Assembly (NCBI GenBank): GCA_020201295.1
Contig: JAIVHA010000018.1
Coordinates: 1-13,117 of the forward strand
From: Lysobacteraceae bacterium
Lineage (GTDB): Bacteria > Pseudomonadota > Gammaproteobacteria > DSM-19610
Direction: 5' to 3'
DNA length: 13,117 nt
Under the pieces are notes generated by a model. It did not search any database. It had not been told where the DNA came from and saw only the letters and a list, made by a program, of their open reading frames with translations. This document shows positions 5,666 to 12,546 of the stretch, one piece after another. The translations under genes and the position numbers were made by a program. Numbering within the stretch: the first letter of the stretch is position 1; each line of letters starts with the position of its first letter.

Positions 5666-6763
5666 TCACCGCCCGCTCTTGATGCGGGTCCAGACCCGTA
5701 CCTTGTCGCGTTGTACCCGGTCCGGCAGGGTCTGCATGGACACCAGGCGTTCGCGGGTTTCATCCGAGGGATAGATGCCCGGATCGTTGCGGATGGACTC
5801 GTCCACCAGCGGCGTGGCGGCACGGTTGGCGTTGGCATAGGCCACTTCGTTGCTGATGGCGGCGATCACCTCGGGCTGCAACAGGTAGTTGATGAAGGTA
5901 TGGGCATTGTCCGGATGCGGGGCATCGCTGGGGATCAGCATGACGTCCACCCATAGAATGGCGCCTTCGCGGGGTACGTTATAGGCCACCTGCACGCCCT
6001 TGCCGGCTTCCTCGGCACGGTCACGGGCCTGCAGGATGTCGCCGGAGTAGCCGTGGGCCACACACAGGTCTCCATTGGCCAGGTCGTTGATGTACTGCGA
6101 GGAGTGGAAATAGCGGATATGAGGCCGGACCTGCTTGAACAACTCGGCGGCGGCCTCGAAGTCCTTCGGATCACGGCTGTTGGGATCCTTGCCCAGGTAG
6201 AGCAGGGCGGCGGTCATGGTTTCCATGGAATCGTCCATGACGCTGATGCCGCAGTCGGCGAGCTTGGCGGCGATGGCGGGATCGAAGATCAGGCCCCAGG
6301 TGCCGACGGGCATGTCCTCCCCCAGGCGCGCCTTTACCCGCTCGACGTTATAGCCGATGCCGGTGGTGCCCCACATGTAGGGTGCGGCGTGTTCGTTGCC
6401 GGGGTCAGCGGTTTCCAGCGGCTTCAGGATGGTCGGATCGAGGTTGCCGTAATTCGTCAGCTTGCTCCTGTCCAGTTTGCGATACAGGCCGGCCGTGATC
6501 TGGCGCTCGGCGAACGGTTGGGCGGTGGGAAACACCACGTCGTAGCCACTGCCGCCGGCCAGCATCTTGGCTTCCATGATTTCATTGGAGTCATAGACGT
6601 CATAGACCACCTTGATGCCGGTGGCGGCCTCGAAGTCCTTCAGGGTGTCGGCGGCGATGTAGTCGGACCAGTTGTAGACATGGACCACGCCGCCCTGGGC
6701 CTGGGCGATGCCGGCCGGGAACGCAAGGAAGGCAAGCAGCAGAGGGAGTGCGGGCAAACGCAT
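5666..6763 (-). CDS. potF: Putrescine/polyamine-binding periplasmic protein PotF
   Basis: PotF captures putrescine or related polyamines in the periplasm and delivers them to PotGHI. The ATG at 6763 is chosen because it has a GGAAGGA site upstream and begins a clear signal peptide (RLPALPLLLAFLAFPAGIAQA, cleavage near residue 22). The frame upstream of it is open but not protein-like. The 365-residue protein follows the family closely: HVYNWSDYI at 28-36, VYDVYDSNE, PYMWGTTGIGYNV at 128-140, GKDPNSRD, RYFHSSQYINDLANGDLCVA at 217-236, Asp273 in WVDV, YANAN at 309-313, and the end WTRIKSGR. The E. coli GWAGD ligand segment reads GYSGD here (238-242), with Trp replaced by Tyr, which may shift ligand preference. 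It is the first gene of the operon, so it is unaffected by the damage downstream. Confidence 0.95.
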   Translation of the reverse strand: MRLPALPLLLAFLAFPAGIAQAQGGVVHVYNWSDYIAADTLKDFEAATGIKVVYDVYDSNEIMEAKMLAGGSGYDVVFPTAQPFAERQITAGLYRKLDRSKLTNYGNLDPTILKPLETADPGNEHAAPYMWGTTGIGYNVERVKARLGEDMPVGTWGLIFDPAIAAKLADCGISVMDDSMETMTAALLYLGKDPNSRDPKDFEAAAELFKQVRPHIRYFHSSQYINDLANGDLCVAHGYSGDILQARDRAEEAGKGVQVAYNVPREGAILWVDVMLIPSDAPHPDNAHTFINYLLQPEVIAAISNEVAYANANRAATPLVDESIRNDPGIYPSDETRERLVSMQTLPDRVQRDKVRVWTRIKSGR

Positions 6764-6844
6764 CGGACGATCCTTCCCGCGAGCCAGCAGGGACCGGCCC
6801 ATCCCGCGCTCGCGGATGACTGGAATGGACCGGACGAAGGCGCG

Positions 6845-6873
6845 ATATTGGGCACAGGTCTGGGGGCTGTCAA
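6845..6873 (-). promoter_or_regulatory. Candidate potF operon promoter
   Basis: The minus strand shows a perfect TTGACA (6873-6868), a 17-bp spacer and CAATAT (6850-6845, a weak -10). Transcription would start near 6838 and leave a leader of about 75 bases before potF. A CTGT-TTTT-ACAG palindrome lies 12 bp upstream of the -35 box. Confidence 0.5.
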
Positions 6874-6885
6874 TCCCTTGCCGGG

Positions 6886-6897
6886 CTGTTTTTACAG
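6886..6897. promoter_or_regulatory. CTGT-N4-ACAG palindrome upstream of the potF promoter
   Basis: CTGTTTTTACAG has perfect 4-bp arms around four T. It sits just upstream of the candidate potF -35 box, in much the same place as the two CTGTCATGACAG sites upstream of fccAB. The arms match but the centre does not. It is short enough to be chance. Confidence 0.25.
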
Positions 6898-7079
6898 GGG
6901 GTTTGCATACTGCGGGACGAGGTGGATGTGGCGTCCCCGCGCCCCATTTCAGTGCGCACATGAAGGCTGGCCTTGCCTGCCTTTCCGGAGCGGATGACAA
7001 TCCGCGGCAGGGATTCCCTGATCAAGACCATTCCCTCCATGGCGGTGTATGGTGGAACCCATGGGAATCATAGAGATGG

Positions 7080-7099
7080 ATGCCGGCATGGGCCGGCAT
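7080..7099 (+). other. Perfect 8-bp stem-loop in the probable leader of the CBS-domain gene
   Basis: ATGCCGGC (7080-7087), loop ATGG and GCCGGCAT (7092-7099) form a GC-rich hairpin. No T run follows, so it is not a typical terminator. It ends 38 bases before the start codon and about 29 bases before the ribosome binding site. Confidence 0.5.
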
Positions 7100-7137
7100 T
7101 GCCACTACCCCCACTGTTCCTGACAAGAGGCGGATAG

Positions 7138-7566
7138 ATGAAAGTCGAGGACATCATGAGTCGGCACCTGGTGACGGTGGGCATGGACGACAGCCTGCGC
7201 ACCATCCGCCACCTGTTCCAGACCCGTAATTTCCATCACCTCATGGTGGTGGAGGATGGTCAGTTGCAGGGCGTGATTTCGGACCGTGACTATCTCAAGC
7301 TGATCACCCCCGCGGTCGAGCAAGACCTGGGTTCGGCGACGGAGATGGCGGTGCTCAAACGCCGCGCCCACCAGATCATGAGCCGCAAACCCGTCACCAT
7401 CCGGCCCGAGGCCGATCTGGAGGCGGCCATCGCCCGTTTTCTCGATGACAACGTTTCCTGTCTGCCCGTGGTGGACGCCGCCGGCGGCCTGCGAGGGGTG
7501 TTGTCCTGGAAGGATGTGCTGCGCCTGGTACGGGCCCAGTTGCACCAGGCGGCCGGGCACCGGTGA
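7138..7566 (+). CDS. Tandem CBS-domain protein
   Basis: The 142-residue protein is made of two CBS domains and nothing else. The first covers about residues 1-58 (EDIMSRHLVTVGMDDSLRTI, then HHLMVVEDGQLQGVISDRDY). The second covers about 79-133 (QIMSRKPVTIRPEADLEAAI, then CLPVVDAAGGLRGVLSWKDV). Both keep the typical GVISxxDy / GVLSxKD ending that contacts adenosine ligands. Such stand-alone pairs usually bind AMP, ATP or S-adenosylmethionine and act as cytoplasmic regulators, but the target cannot be read from the sequence. The ATG at 7138 has an AAGAGG site about eight bases upstream. No cotranscribed partner is apparent: potF is divergent, and rhlE has its own promoter after a REP pair. Confidence 0.9.
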   Translation: MKVEDIMSRHLVTVGMDDSLRTIRHLFQTRNFHHLMVVEDGQLQGVISDRDYLKLITPAVEQDLGSATEMAVLKRRAHQIMSRKPVTIRPEADLEAAIARFLDDNVSCLPVVDAAGGLRGVLSWKDVLRLVRAQLHQAAGHR

Positions 7567-7572
7567 CTCGCC

Positions 7573-7643
7573 GGTTCGCGGCCAAGGCCGCTCCTACAAA
7601 TGCCCGCCCCACCACCTGTAGGAGCGGGCTCTGCCCGCGAACG
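7573..7643. repeat. REP cluster 1: inverted pair of REP units
   Basis: There are two REP units in opposite orientation. TTCGCGGCCAAGGCCGCTCC is followed by TAC (ends near 7596), and GTAGGAGCGGGCTCTGCC begins at 7619 and continues into CGCGAAC. Each contains a short GC hairpin, and the pair can form a larger one. It lies seven bases after the CBS-gene stop. The sequence resembles Pseudomonas REP elements, which are mobilised by RAYT transposases; none is in the window. Confidence 0.85.
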
Positions 7644-7712
7644 CCCCCGGCCGCATCCGCCTTATCACCTGGCGGTTGGTGGAAAATATCCCTGCGCATC
7701 ACCTGGCTTTCT

Positions 7713-7720
7713 GGTATAGT
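7713..7720 (+). promoter_or_regulatory. Extended -10 promoter for rhlE
   Basis: TATAGT at 7715-7720 is preceded by TG at 7712-7713 in the correct extended -10 spacing (TGGTATAGT). The -35 region is poor, as is usual for extended -10 promoters. The start would be near 7727, giving a leader of about 125 bases before rhlE. Confidence 0.55.
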
Positions 7721-7729
7721 GCCGTTTCC

Positions 7730-7749
7730 GGCGCACTTCGGTCTGCGCC
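7730..7749 (+). promoter_or_regulatory. Hairpin near the 5' end of the rhlE leader
   Basis: GGCGCA (7730-7735) pairs with TGCGCC (7744-7749) around a CTTCGGTC loop that contains a stable UUCG-type turn. It lies just after the predicted start of transcription. It could stabilise the transcript or be a target of the helicase itself; this is inference from position. Confidence 0.45.
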
Positions 7750-7851
7750 AACCCTCGCGGTAACCTCTCCGGTATAACCTCGAAACAACACGACTGCCTG
7801 GACCGATCCAAGGCCATGCCTTGTCAGGCCGCTCAGGAGCTCTACCCCAAT

Positions 7852-9375
7852 ATGTCATTCGATTCCCTCGGCCTGCGTGCCGAATTACTCCGTGCTGTGT
7901 CCGATCAGGGCTACAACGAACCTACCCCCATTCAGCGTCAGGCCATCCCCGTCATTCTTGAAGGGCGTGACCTCCTGGCCGGCGCCCAGACCGGCACCGG
8001 CAAGACTGCCGGCTTCACCCTGCCGCTGCTGCAGCGCCTGAGCACCACGGCGCACGCCGGCGGCCGCAAGCCCATTCGCGCCCTGATCCTCACCCCGACC
8101 CGCGAATTGGCGGCCCAGGTGGAAGAGAGCGTGGTGACCTATGGCAAGCACCTGCCGCTGACGTCCACGGTGGTCTTCGGCGGCGTGAGCATCAATCCCC
8201 AGATCAGCAAGCTGCGCAAGGGTGTCGATGTACTGGTGGCGACCCCGGGTCGGCTGCTGGACCACATCGGGCAGAAGACGCTCGACCTGTCCCAGGTGGA
8301 AATCCTGGTGCTGGACGAGGCCGATCGCATGCTGGACATGGGCTTCATCCGCGATATCCGCAAGATCCTCGCACTGTTGCCCAAGGGACGGCAGAACCTG
8401 CTGTTCTCCGCCACCTTCTCCGAAGAGATCAAGCAGCTGTCAGATGGTATTCTGAACAAGCCGGTACTGATCGAAGTGGCGCGCCGCAACACGGCCACCG
8501 AACTGGTGTCGCAAGTGGTGCATCCCGTCGACCGGGAACGCAAGCGCGAGCTGCTGTCGCACCTGATCGGCACCAACGACTGGCGCCAGGTGCTGGTGTT
8601 CACCCGCACCAAGCACGGCGCCAACCGCCTGGCGGAACAGCTTGGCAAGGACGGCATTACCGCCGCCGCCATTCATGGCAACAAGAGCCAGGGTGCGCGC
8701 ACCAAGGCACTGGCCGACTTCAAGGCCAGCAATGTGCGCGTGCTGGTGGCGACCGATATCGCCGCGCGTGGCCTGGACATCGACCAGCTGCCCCACGTGG
8801 TGAATTTCGAACTGCCGAATGTGGCGGAAGACTACATACACCGCATCGGCCGCACCGGCCGTGCCGGCAACGAAGGCGAGGCCTTGTCGCTGGTGTGTGT
8901 GGACGAGGATCGCTTGCTGCGTGACATCGAGCGGCTGATCAAGCGCGATATTTCCAAGGTGGTGGTGGACGGCTACATGCCGGACCCGCGCATCAAGGCG
9001 GAGCCGATTCCCAATGGCCGCAATGGCCGTGCGGGTGGTCGATCTTCCGAGCCGCGCAACGCCGCCCCGGCCAAGCGCCGGCCCCAGGGTCAGGCCCGGT
9101 CGCGGGATGCTGAGCCGCGGCGCAGCGCTGGCAGCGCGGCAGCACCTCGTCGTGCTGCCGGGGCCGCGTCCGCCCCGCGCCGTGCCGTGGGTGCTGCGAC
9201 TGCGCCGCGTCGCGCGGACGGTAATCGGCCCATGGGCGATCGCGGCGAGGCGGATGGCAATCGCAGCCAGTCACCGCGTCGCGAAGCCCGCCCCGAGGTC
9301 GATGGCAACCGCGCTCCGCAGCGCAGCCATGACCGCGAGGTGCCGGCCCTGTTCGGCGGCAATTCGATAAAATAA
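7852..9375 (+). CDS. rhlE: DEAD-box ATP-dependent RNA helicase RhlE
   Basis: RhlE-type helicases unwind short RNA duplexes and act in ribosome assembly and RNA turnover. The core is complete: the Q motif (F3, then PTPIQRQAIP at 25-33), Walker A AQTGTGKT (45-52), PTREL (82-86), TPGR (131-134), DEAD written VLDEADRM (153-160), SAT (186-188), RVLVATDIAARGLDID (296-311) and HRIGRTGRAG (330-339). From about residue 385 comes a tail of some 120 residues, rich in Arg, Ala, Gly and Pro, with a tandem ten-residue repeat. Such tails bind RNA and favour condensates. I chose the ATG at 7852 (507 residues, canonical MSFDSLGL start) over an ATG at 7816. An AGGAG site lies 12 bases upstream, a little far. 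REP clusters flank the transcription unit on both sides. Confidence 0.95.
   Translation: MSFDSLGLRAELLRAVSDQGYNEPTPIQRQAIPVILEGRDLLAGAQTGTGKTAGFTLPLLQRLSTTAHAGGRKPIRALILTPTRELAAQVEESVVTYGKHLPLTSTVVFGGVSINPQISKLRKGVDVLVATPGRLLDHIGQKTLDLSQVEILVLDEADRMLDMGFIRDIRKILALLPKGRQNLLFSATFSEEIKQLSDGILNKPVLIEVARRNTATELVSQVVHPVDRERKRELLSHLIGTNDWRQVLVFTRTKHGANRLAEQLGKDGITAAAIHGNKSQGARTKALADFKASNVRVLVATDIAARGLDIDQLPHVVNFELPNVAEDYIHRIGRTGRAGNEGEALSLVCVDEDRLLRDIERLIKRDISKVVVDGYMPDPRIKAEPIPNGRNGRAGGRSSEPRNAAPAKRRPQGQARSRDAEPRRSAGSAAAPRRAAGAASAPRRAVGAATAPRRADGNRPMGDRGEADGNRSQSPRREARPEVDGNRAPQRSHDREVPALFGGNSIK
9115..9218 (+). repeat. 30-bp coding repeat in the rhlE tail
   Basis: Three full units of ten residues and a partial fourth read PRRSAGSAAA, PRRAAGAASA, PRRAVGAATA and PRRAD. 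The codons differ between units, so the repeat is kept at protein level or is old. A DGNR motif follows and occurs three times (about 456, 468 and 484). Confidence 0.75.
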
Positions 9376-9400
9376 CCCGATCGTTGCAAAATAAGGATGC

Positions 9401-9510
9401 GTAGGAGCGGGCTCTGCCCGCGAACCGGTGTGCCACCGACCGTTCGCGGGCAAGCCCGCTCCTACATGTGCCTGCCCGATCTCCCGTAGGAGCGGCCTTG
9501 GTCGCGAACG
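9401..9510. repeat. REP cluster 2: three REP units
   Basis: Units lie at 9401-9425 (GTAGGAGCGGGCTCTGCC then CGCGAAC), 9442-9465 in reverse orientation (GTTCGCGGGCAAGCCCGCTC then CTAC) and 9486-9510 forward (GTAGGAGCGGCCTTGGTCGC then GAACG). They begin 25 bases after the rhlE stop. The first two form an inverted pair that could end or stabilise the rhlE transcript. Confidence 0.85.
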
Positions 9511-9524
9511 CCCAATACAGGGTG

Positions 9525-9533
9525 TGGTATTGT
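9525..9533 (+). promoter_or_regulatory. Extended -10 promoter for the DUF481 gene
   Basis: TGG at 9525-9527 followed by TATTGT at 9528-9533 is an extended -10 box. It predicts transcription from about 9540, which places all in-frame start codons upstream of that point outside the message. Confidence 0.4.
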
Positions 9534-9569
9534 GTTGGCTTGCAGCCGTTCGAATCAGGGAGCAAGACA

Positions 9570-10280
9570 ATAAAAAGCATCTGGATGCTGGCCTGCGCCG
9601 GCCTGTTTTCCGGCAATGTCCTGGCCGTCCAGTTCATGGGCAGTGACTGGAAGGGCGAGGGGGAATTCGGTTACGTAGCTACCTCCGGCAATACCGACAC
9701 TGCCAACCTCAAGGCCCGCCTGGGCCTGGTAAATGAACGTGACCTGTGGCGCCACAGCGCCGTGCTGGAGGCGCTGAACACCTCCGACAGCGATACCACC
9801 ACGGCGGAGCGTTATGCCGCCAGCTGGCAGACCGACTACAAATTCACCGAATTCGAGTACATTTTCGGCCGTATCCAGTACGAGACCGACAAGTTCAGCG
9901 GTTACGATTACCGCGTCAGTGAGATCCTCGGTTATGGCCGCCGGGTACTGCACCGCGAGGACATGACCCTGGACCTGGAAGCCGGTCCTGGTGCGCGGCA
10001 GAGCAAGCTGGACACGGGAGAAAGCGAGAATGAAGCGATCCTGCGCCTGGCCGGCAAGTATGCCTGGCAGATCACCGAGCAGTCCCGCTTCACCCAGGAC
10101 CTGTCCTTCGACATCGGCGAGGATGCCACCATCAGCAAGTCGGTGACGGCGGTGCAGGCCAGCATCGTGGGTAACCTGTCCATGAAGCTCTCCTATACGG
10201 TGGAGACTGTCTCCGAGGTCCCGCCGGGCGTGAAGAAGACCGACACGGAAACGGCGGCCACGCTGGTGTATTCTTTCTAG
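9570..10280 (+). CDS. DUF481 family outer-membrane beta-barrel protein, probable ATA start
   Basis: The family (salt-induced outer-membrane protein type, related to E. coli YdiY) is an outer-membrane barrel of unknown function. Marks of the family are GEGEFGYVATSGNTDTANL (29-47), alternating polar and hydrophobic strands such as FEYIFGRIQYETDKFSGYD, and a C-terminal strand ending in Phe (TLVYSF) as used by the BAM complex. The start is odd. AGGGAG at 9557-9562 is ideally placed (seven bases) for an ATA at 9570, which gives the signal peptide (M)KSIWMLACAGLFSGNVLA and a 236-residue protein. The first ATG in frame after it, at 9585, would drop the only basic residue of the signal. A TTG at 9540 lies at the predicted transcription start. 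The frame is open further upstream, but only through REP sequence. Confidence 0.85.
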   Translation: MKSIWMLACAGLFSGNVLAVQFMGSDWKGEGEFGYVATSGNTDTANLKARLGLVNERDLWRHSAVLEALNTSDSDTTTAERYAASWQTDYKFTEFEYIFGRIQYETDKFSGYDYRVSEILGYGRRVLHREDMTLDLEAGPGARQSKLDTGESENEAILRLAGKYAWQITEQSRFTQDLSFDIGEDATISKSVTAVQASIVGNLSMKLSYTVETVSEVPPGVKKTDTETAATLVYSF

Positions 10281-10281
10281 C

Positions 10282-10363
10282 CCCGTCATTGCGAGCGAAG
10301 TGAAGCAATCTTCAGAACCCTGGCCACTGACGGAGATTGCTTCGCTTTGCTCGCAATGACGGG
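10282..10363. repeat. Long intergenic inverted repeat, copy 2 (imperfect arms)
   Basis: The arms at 10282-10312 and 10333-10363 pair over 31 bases with three mismatches, two of which would be G-U pairs in RNA, around a 20-base loop. The outer ends (CCCGTCATTGCGAG) match copy 1 at 1203-1285, while the middle and loop differ. It starts two bases after the DUF481 stop, so it may act as the 3' end of that message. Confidence 0.88.
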
Positions 10364-10389
10364 TAGTGTACTGGAGCAGAGGAGCCCGC

Positions 10390-10587
10390 ATGAACCTGAT
10401 TCGATGTCCCTCCTGCGGCCGTGATACCCCGGCGGACGTGGAACAGTGCGCCCATTGCGGGGCCGCCCTGGCCCGCACCGGTTCCGGCTGGGGGCCCAAC
10501 GCCATGCGCCGCTTCAAATGGTTCGTGGCCGTGTTGGTGGTGGTCTGCGCCTTGCTCATCCTGTGGTTGCCGCGTCAACTGCCCTGA
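10390..10587 (+). CDS. Small zinc-ribbon, single-pass membrane protein
   Basis: This 65-residue protein has a zinc ribbon at its N-terminus with cysteines at 6, 9, 20 and 23 (CPSC and CAHC). A linker follows, then RRFKW and one membrane helix (about 44-60, VAVLVVVCALLILWL). The charge pattern predicts that the ribbon stays in the cytoplasm. The ATG at 10390 has a GAGGAG site six bases upstream; a GTG at 10366 in the same frame lacks one. The stop codon shares a base with the recQ start (TGATG, 10585-10589), so the two genes are cotranscribed and probably translationally coupled. I do not recognise a named family, and its role beside recQ is unknown. Confidence 0.78.
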   Translation: MNLIRCPSCGRDTPADVEQCAHCGAALARTGSGWGPNAMRRFKWFVAVLVVVCALLILWLPRQLP

Positions 10588-12410
10588 TGCAGGAAACCAC
10601 GCCAGCCCTGCTCGCCCTGCAACGGGTGTTCGGTTATTCCTCCTTCCGGCCACCCCAGCAGGACATCATCGAGGGCCTGGCGCGCGGTGAATCCGCCTTC
10701 GTGCTCATGCCCACCGGCGGTGGCAAGTCCCTGTGCTACCAGATCCCCGCCCTGTTGCGTCCCGGCACCGCCATCGTGGTGTCGCCCCTCATCGCCCTGA
10801 TGAAGGACCAGGTGGACAGCCTGCGTGCCAATGGCGTGGCGGCGGCCTATTACAACTCTACCCTGTCGGCACAGGAGGCGCGCCAGGTGCTGGCCCAACT
10901 GCATGCCGGCGATCTCGACCTGCTCTATATCGCCCCCGAGCGCCTGATGGGCGAGGCCTTCCTAGCCCGGCTCGAGGATATCGACATTGCCCTGTTCGCC
11001 ATCGACGAGGCGCACTGTGTGTCCCAGTGGGGGCATGATTTCCGTCCCGAGTACGTACAGCTCGGCGCCCTGCGCGAGCGTTTTCCGCACATCCCGCTGA
11101 TTGCCCTTACCGCCACCGCTGACCCGCAGACCCGCCAGGACATCCAGCGTTGCCTGCGCCTGCAGGACGCCGCCTGCTACGTGGCGAATTTCGATCGACC
11201 CAATATCCGCTACACGGTGCTGGAAAAGCACAAGCCTTTCGACCAGCTGTTGAAATTTCTCGCCAGCCGGGAACAGGACGCGGGTATCGTCTATGCCCTG
11301 AGCCGCAAGCGGGTGGAGGAGATCGGCGCGAAACTGGAGGCGCAGGGGGTGCGCGCCGGTATCTACCATGCCGGCCTGGCGGTGGAACACCGGCGCCGGG
11401 TGCAGGAGGCCTTCCTGCGCGACGAACTGCAGGTGGTGGTGGCCACGGTGGCCTTCGGGATGGGTATCGACAAGCCCAATGTGCGCTTCGTGGTGCACTA
11501 TGACATGCCCAGGAATATCGAGGGCTATTACCAGGAAACCGGCCGCGCCGGCCGTGACGGCCTGCCCGCCGAGGCATTGCTGCTGTATGGCGCCCAGGAC
11601 GTGGTGATGGCCCGCAGGCTGGTGGAGGGCAACCAGAACCCGGACCAGAAGCGGGTGGAGGTCCACAAGCTCAATGCCATGGTGGGCTGCGCCGAATCCC
11701 TCACCTGCCGGCGTCGCGTGCTGCTCCATTACTTTGGCCAGCCCCAGGATATGGACTGTGGCAACTGTGACGTGTGCCTCGATCCGCCGGAGAAATTCGA
11801 TGCCACCGAGGCGGCGCGCATGGCCCTGTCCTGTGTCTACCGGGTCGGCCAGCGCTTCGGCATGAAGCATGTCATCGACGTGCTGCGTGGCATGAACACC
11901 GAACGGATCCGCGGCCTTGGCCATGAGCGCCTGTCTACTTATGGCATCGGTGCCGAACACAGCGAGGACGAATGGGGCAGTATCCTGCGCCAGCTCATTC
12001 ACCATGGCTACCTGGTGCAGGACATCGCCCAGTACTCGGTGCTCAAGCTCACGGACGCGGCACGACCCCTGCTGCGCGGTGAGGTGGAACTGCAGCTGGC
12101 GCGGCCCCGGGTCAAGGCCCGTGCCACGAAAGCCGCGCGTGCCAAGGGTGCTCCCGTCGGGCCCCATGACGAGGCCCTGTTCGAGGCGCTGCGGACCCTG
12201 CGCAAGCGTCTGGCCGCGGAACAGGGTGTGCCGCCCTACGTGGTGTTCGGCGATGCCACCCTGGTGCAGATGGCCGCCGCCCAACCCCGGGACGAGGACG
12301 CCCTGCTGGCGATCAGCGGGGTAGGGGAGACCAAGTTGCAGCGCTATGGCGGCGAGTTCCTGCAGGTGATCCGCGAGTACCGGGAAAATACCGCTAGCCC
12401 GTCTGGCTGA
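10587..12410 (+). CDS. recQ: ATP-dependent DNA helicase RecQ
   Basis: RecQ is a 3'-5' DNA helicase of recombination and replication-fork repair. The 607-residue protein has the full bacterial layout. The helicase core carries Walker A MPTGGGKSLCYQ (41-52), DEAH at 140-143 followed by the aromatic-rich loop CVSQWGHDFRPEY (144-156), TATA (175-178), VATVAFGMGIDKPNVR (285-300) and motif VI QETGRAGRDG (316-325). The zinc-binding region has Cys374, Cys391, Cys394 and Cys397. A winged-helix domain covers about 405-500 and an HRDC domain about 525-600 (DATLVQMAAAQP, ISGVGETKLQRYG). The length matches E. coli RecQ (about 609). The start at 10587 (MQETTPALLALQRVFGYSSF) overlaps the stop of the upstream small gene and has no strong binding site of its own. 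REP cluster 3 follows its stop. Confidence 0.96.
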   Translation: MQETTPALLALQRVFGYSSFRPPQQDIIEGLARGESAFVLMPTGGGKSLCYQIPALLRPGTAIVVSPLIALMKDQVDSLRANGVAAAYYNSTLSAQEARQVLAQLHAGDLDLLYIAPERLMGEAFLARLEDIDIALFAIDEAHCVSQWGHDFRPEYVQLGALRERFPHIPLIALTATADPQTRQDIQRCLRLQDAACYVANFDRPNIRYTVLEKHKPFDQLLKFLASREQDAGIVYALSRKRVEEIGAKLEAQGVRAGIYHAGLAVEHRRRVQEAFLRDELQVVVATVAFGMGIDKPNVRFVVHYDMPRNIEGYYQETGRAGRDGLPAEALLLYGAQDVVMARRLVEGNQNPDQKRVEVHKLNAMVGCAESLTCRRRVLLHYFGQPQDMDCGNCDVCLDPPEKFDATEAARMALSCVYRVGQRFGMKHVIDVLRGMNTERIRGLGHERLSTYGIGAEHSEDEWGSILRQLIHHGYLVQDIAQYSVLKLTDAARPLLRGEVELQLARPRVKARATKAARAKGAPVGPHDEALFEALRTLRKRLAAEQGVPPYVVFGDATLVQMAAAQPRDEDALLAISGVGETKLQRYGGEFLQVIREYRENTASPSG

Positions 12411-12438
12411 AACTCCTGTGTCGAACTACCCTGCGGCC

Positions 12439-12546
12439 GTTCGCGGCCAAGGCCGCTCCTACAGGAGGTCGGGCAGGCACCCGTAGGAGCGGGCTTTGCC
12501 CGCGAACGGCTTGCCATTGCCGGTTCGCGGCCATAGGCCGCGCCTA
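12439..12546. repeat. REP cluster 3: three REP units
   Basis: Units lie at 12439-12462 (GTTCGCGGCCAAGGCCGCTC then CTAC), 12483-12507 (GTAGGAGCGGGCTTTGCC then CGCGAAC) and 12523-12546 (GTTCGCGGCCATAGGCCGCG then CCTAC). Orientation alternates. They begin 28 bases after the recQ stop and fill most of the 265-base gap before the next gene. Confidence 0.85.

Larger units (their letters stand above)
6764..7137. other. Divergent intergenic region between potF and the CBS-domain gene
   Basis: This 374-base gap has no convincing gene. It holds the potF promoter on the minus strand and several small perfect hairpins. One is GCGGAT-GACA-ATCCGC at 6990-7005. Another, at 7080-7099, has an 8-bp stem (ATGCCGGC with GCCGGCAT) and loop ATGG, and lies 38 bases before the CBS-gene ATG. 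I find no strong promoter for the CBS-domain gene on the plus strand. Confidence 0.6.

Noticed and set aside
4624..5682. 352-codon open frame on the plus strand opposite potG
   Set aside because: It is rich in Gln, His, Gly and Ala with no recognisable domain, while the minus strand encodes a clear ABC ATPase.
7816..7851. Upstream ATG for rhlE adding 12 residues
   Set aside because: The added residues are not part of the RhlE family, and the canonical MSFDSLGL start is at 7852.
9401..9510. Possible CRISPR array because of repeated 24-25 base units
   Set aside because: Units alternate in orientation, spacing is uneven, there are only three, and they match REP palindromes. No cas genes are present.
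10962..12284. 440-codon open frame on the minus strand opposite recQ
   Set aside because: It is the antisense of a fully conserved RecQ gene; the product is Gly/His/Gln-rich with no motif.
7138..12410. A defence island suggested by two helicases near a CBS-domain protein
   Set aside because: RhlE and RecQ are both complete housekeeping types with their own transcription units. No nuclease, methylase or other defence domain is nearby.
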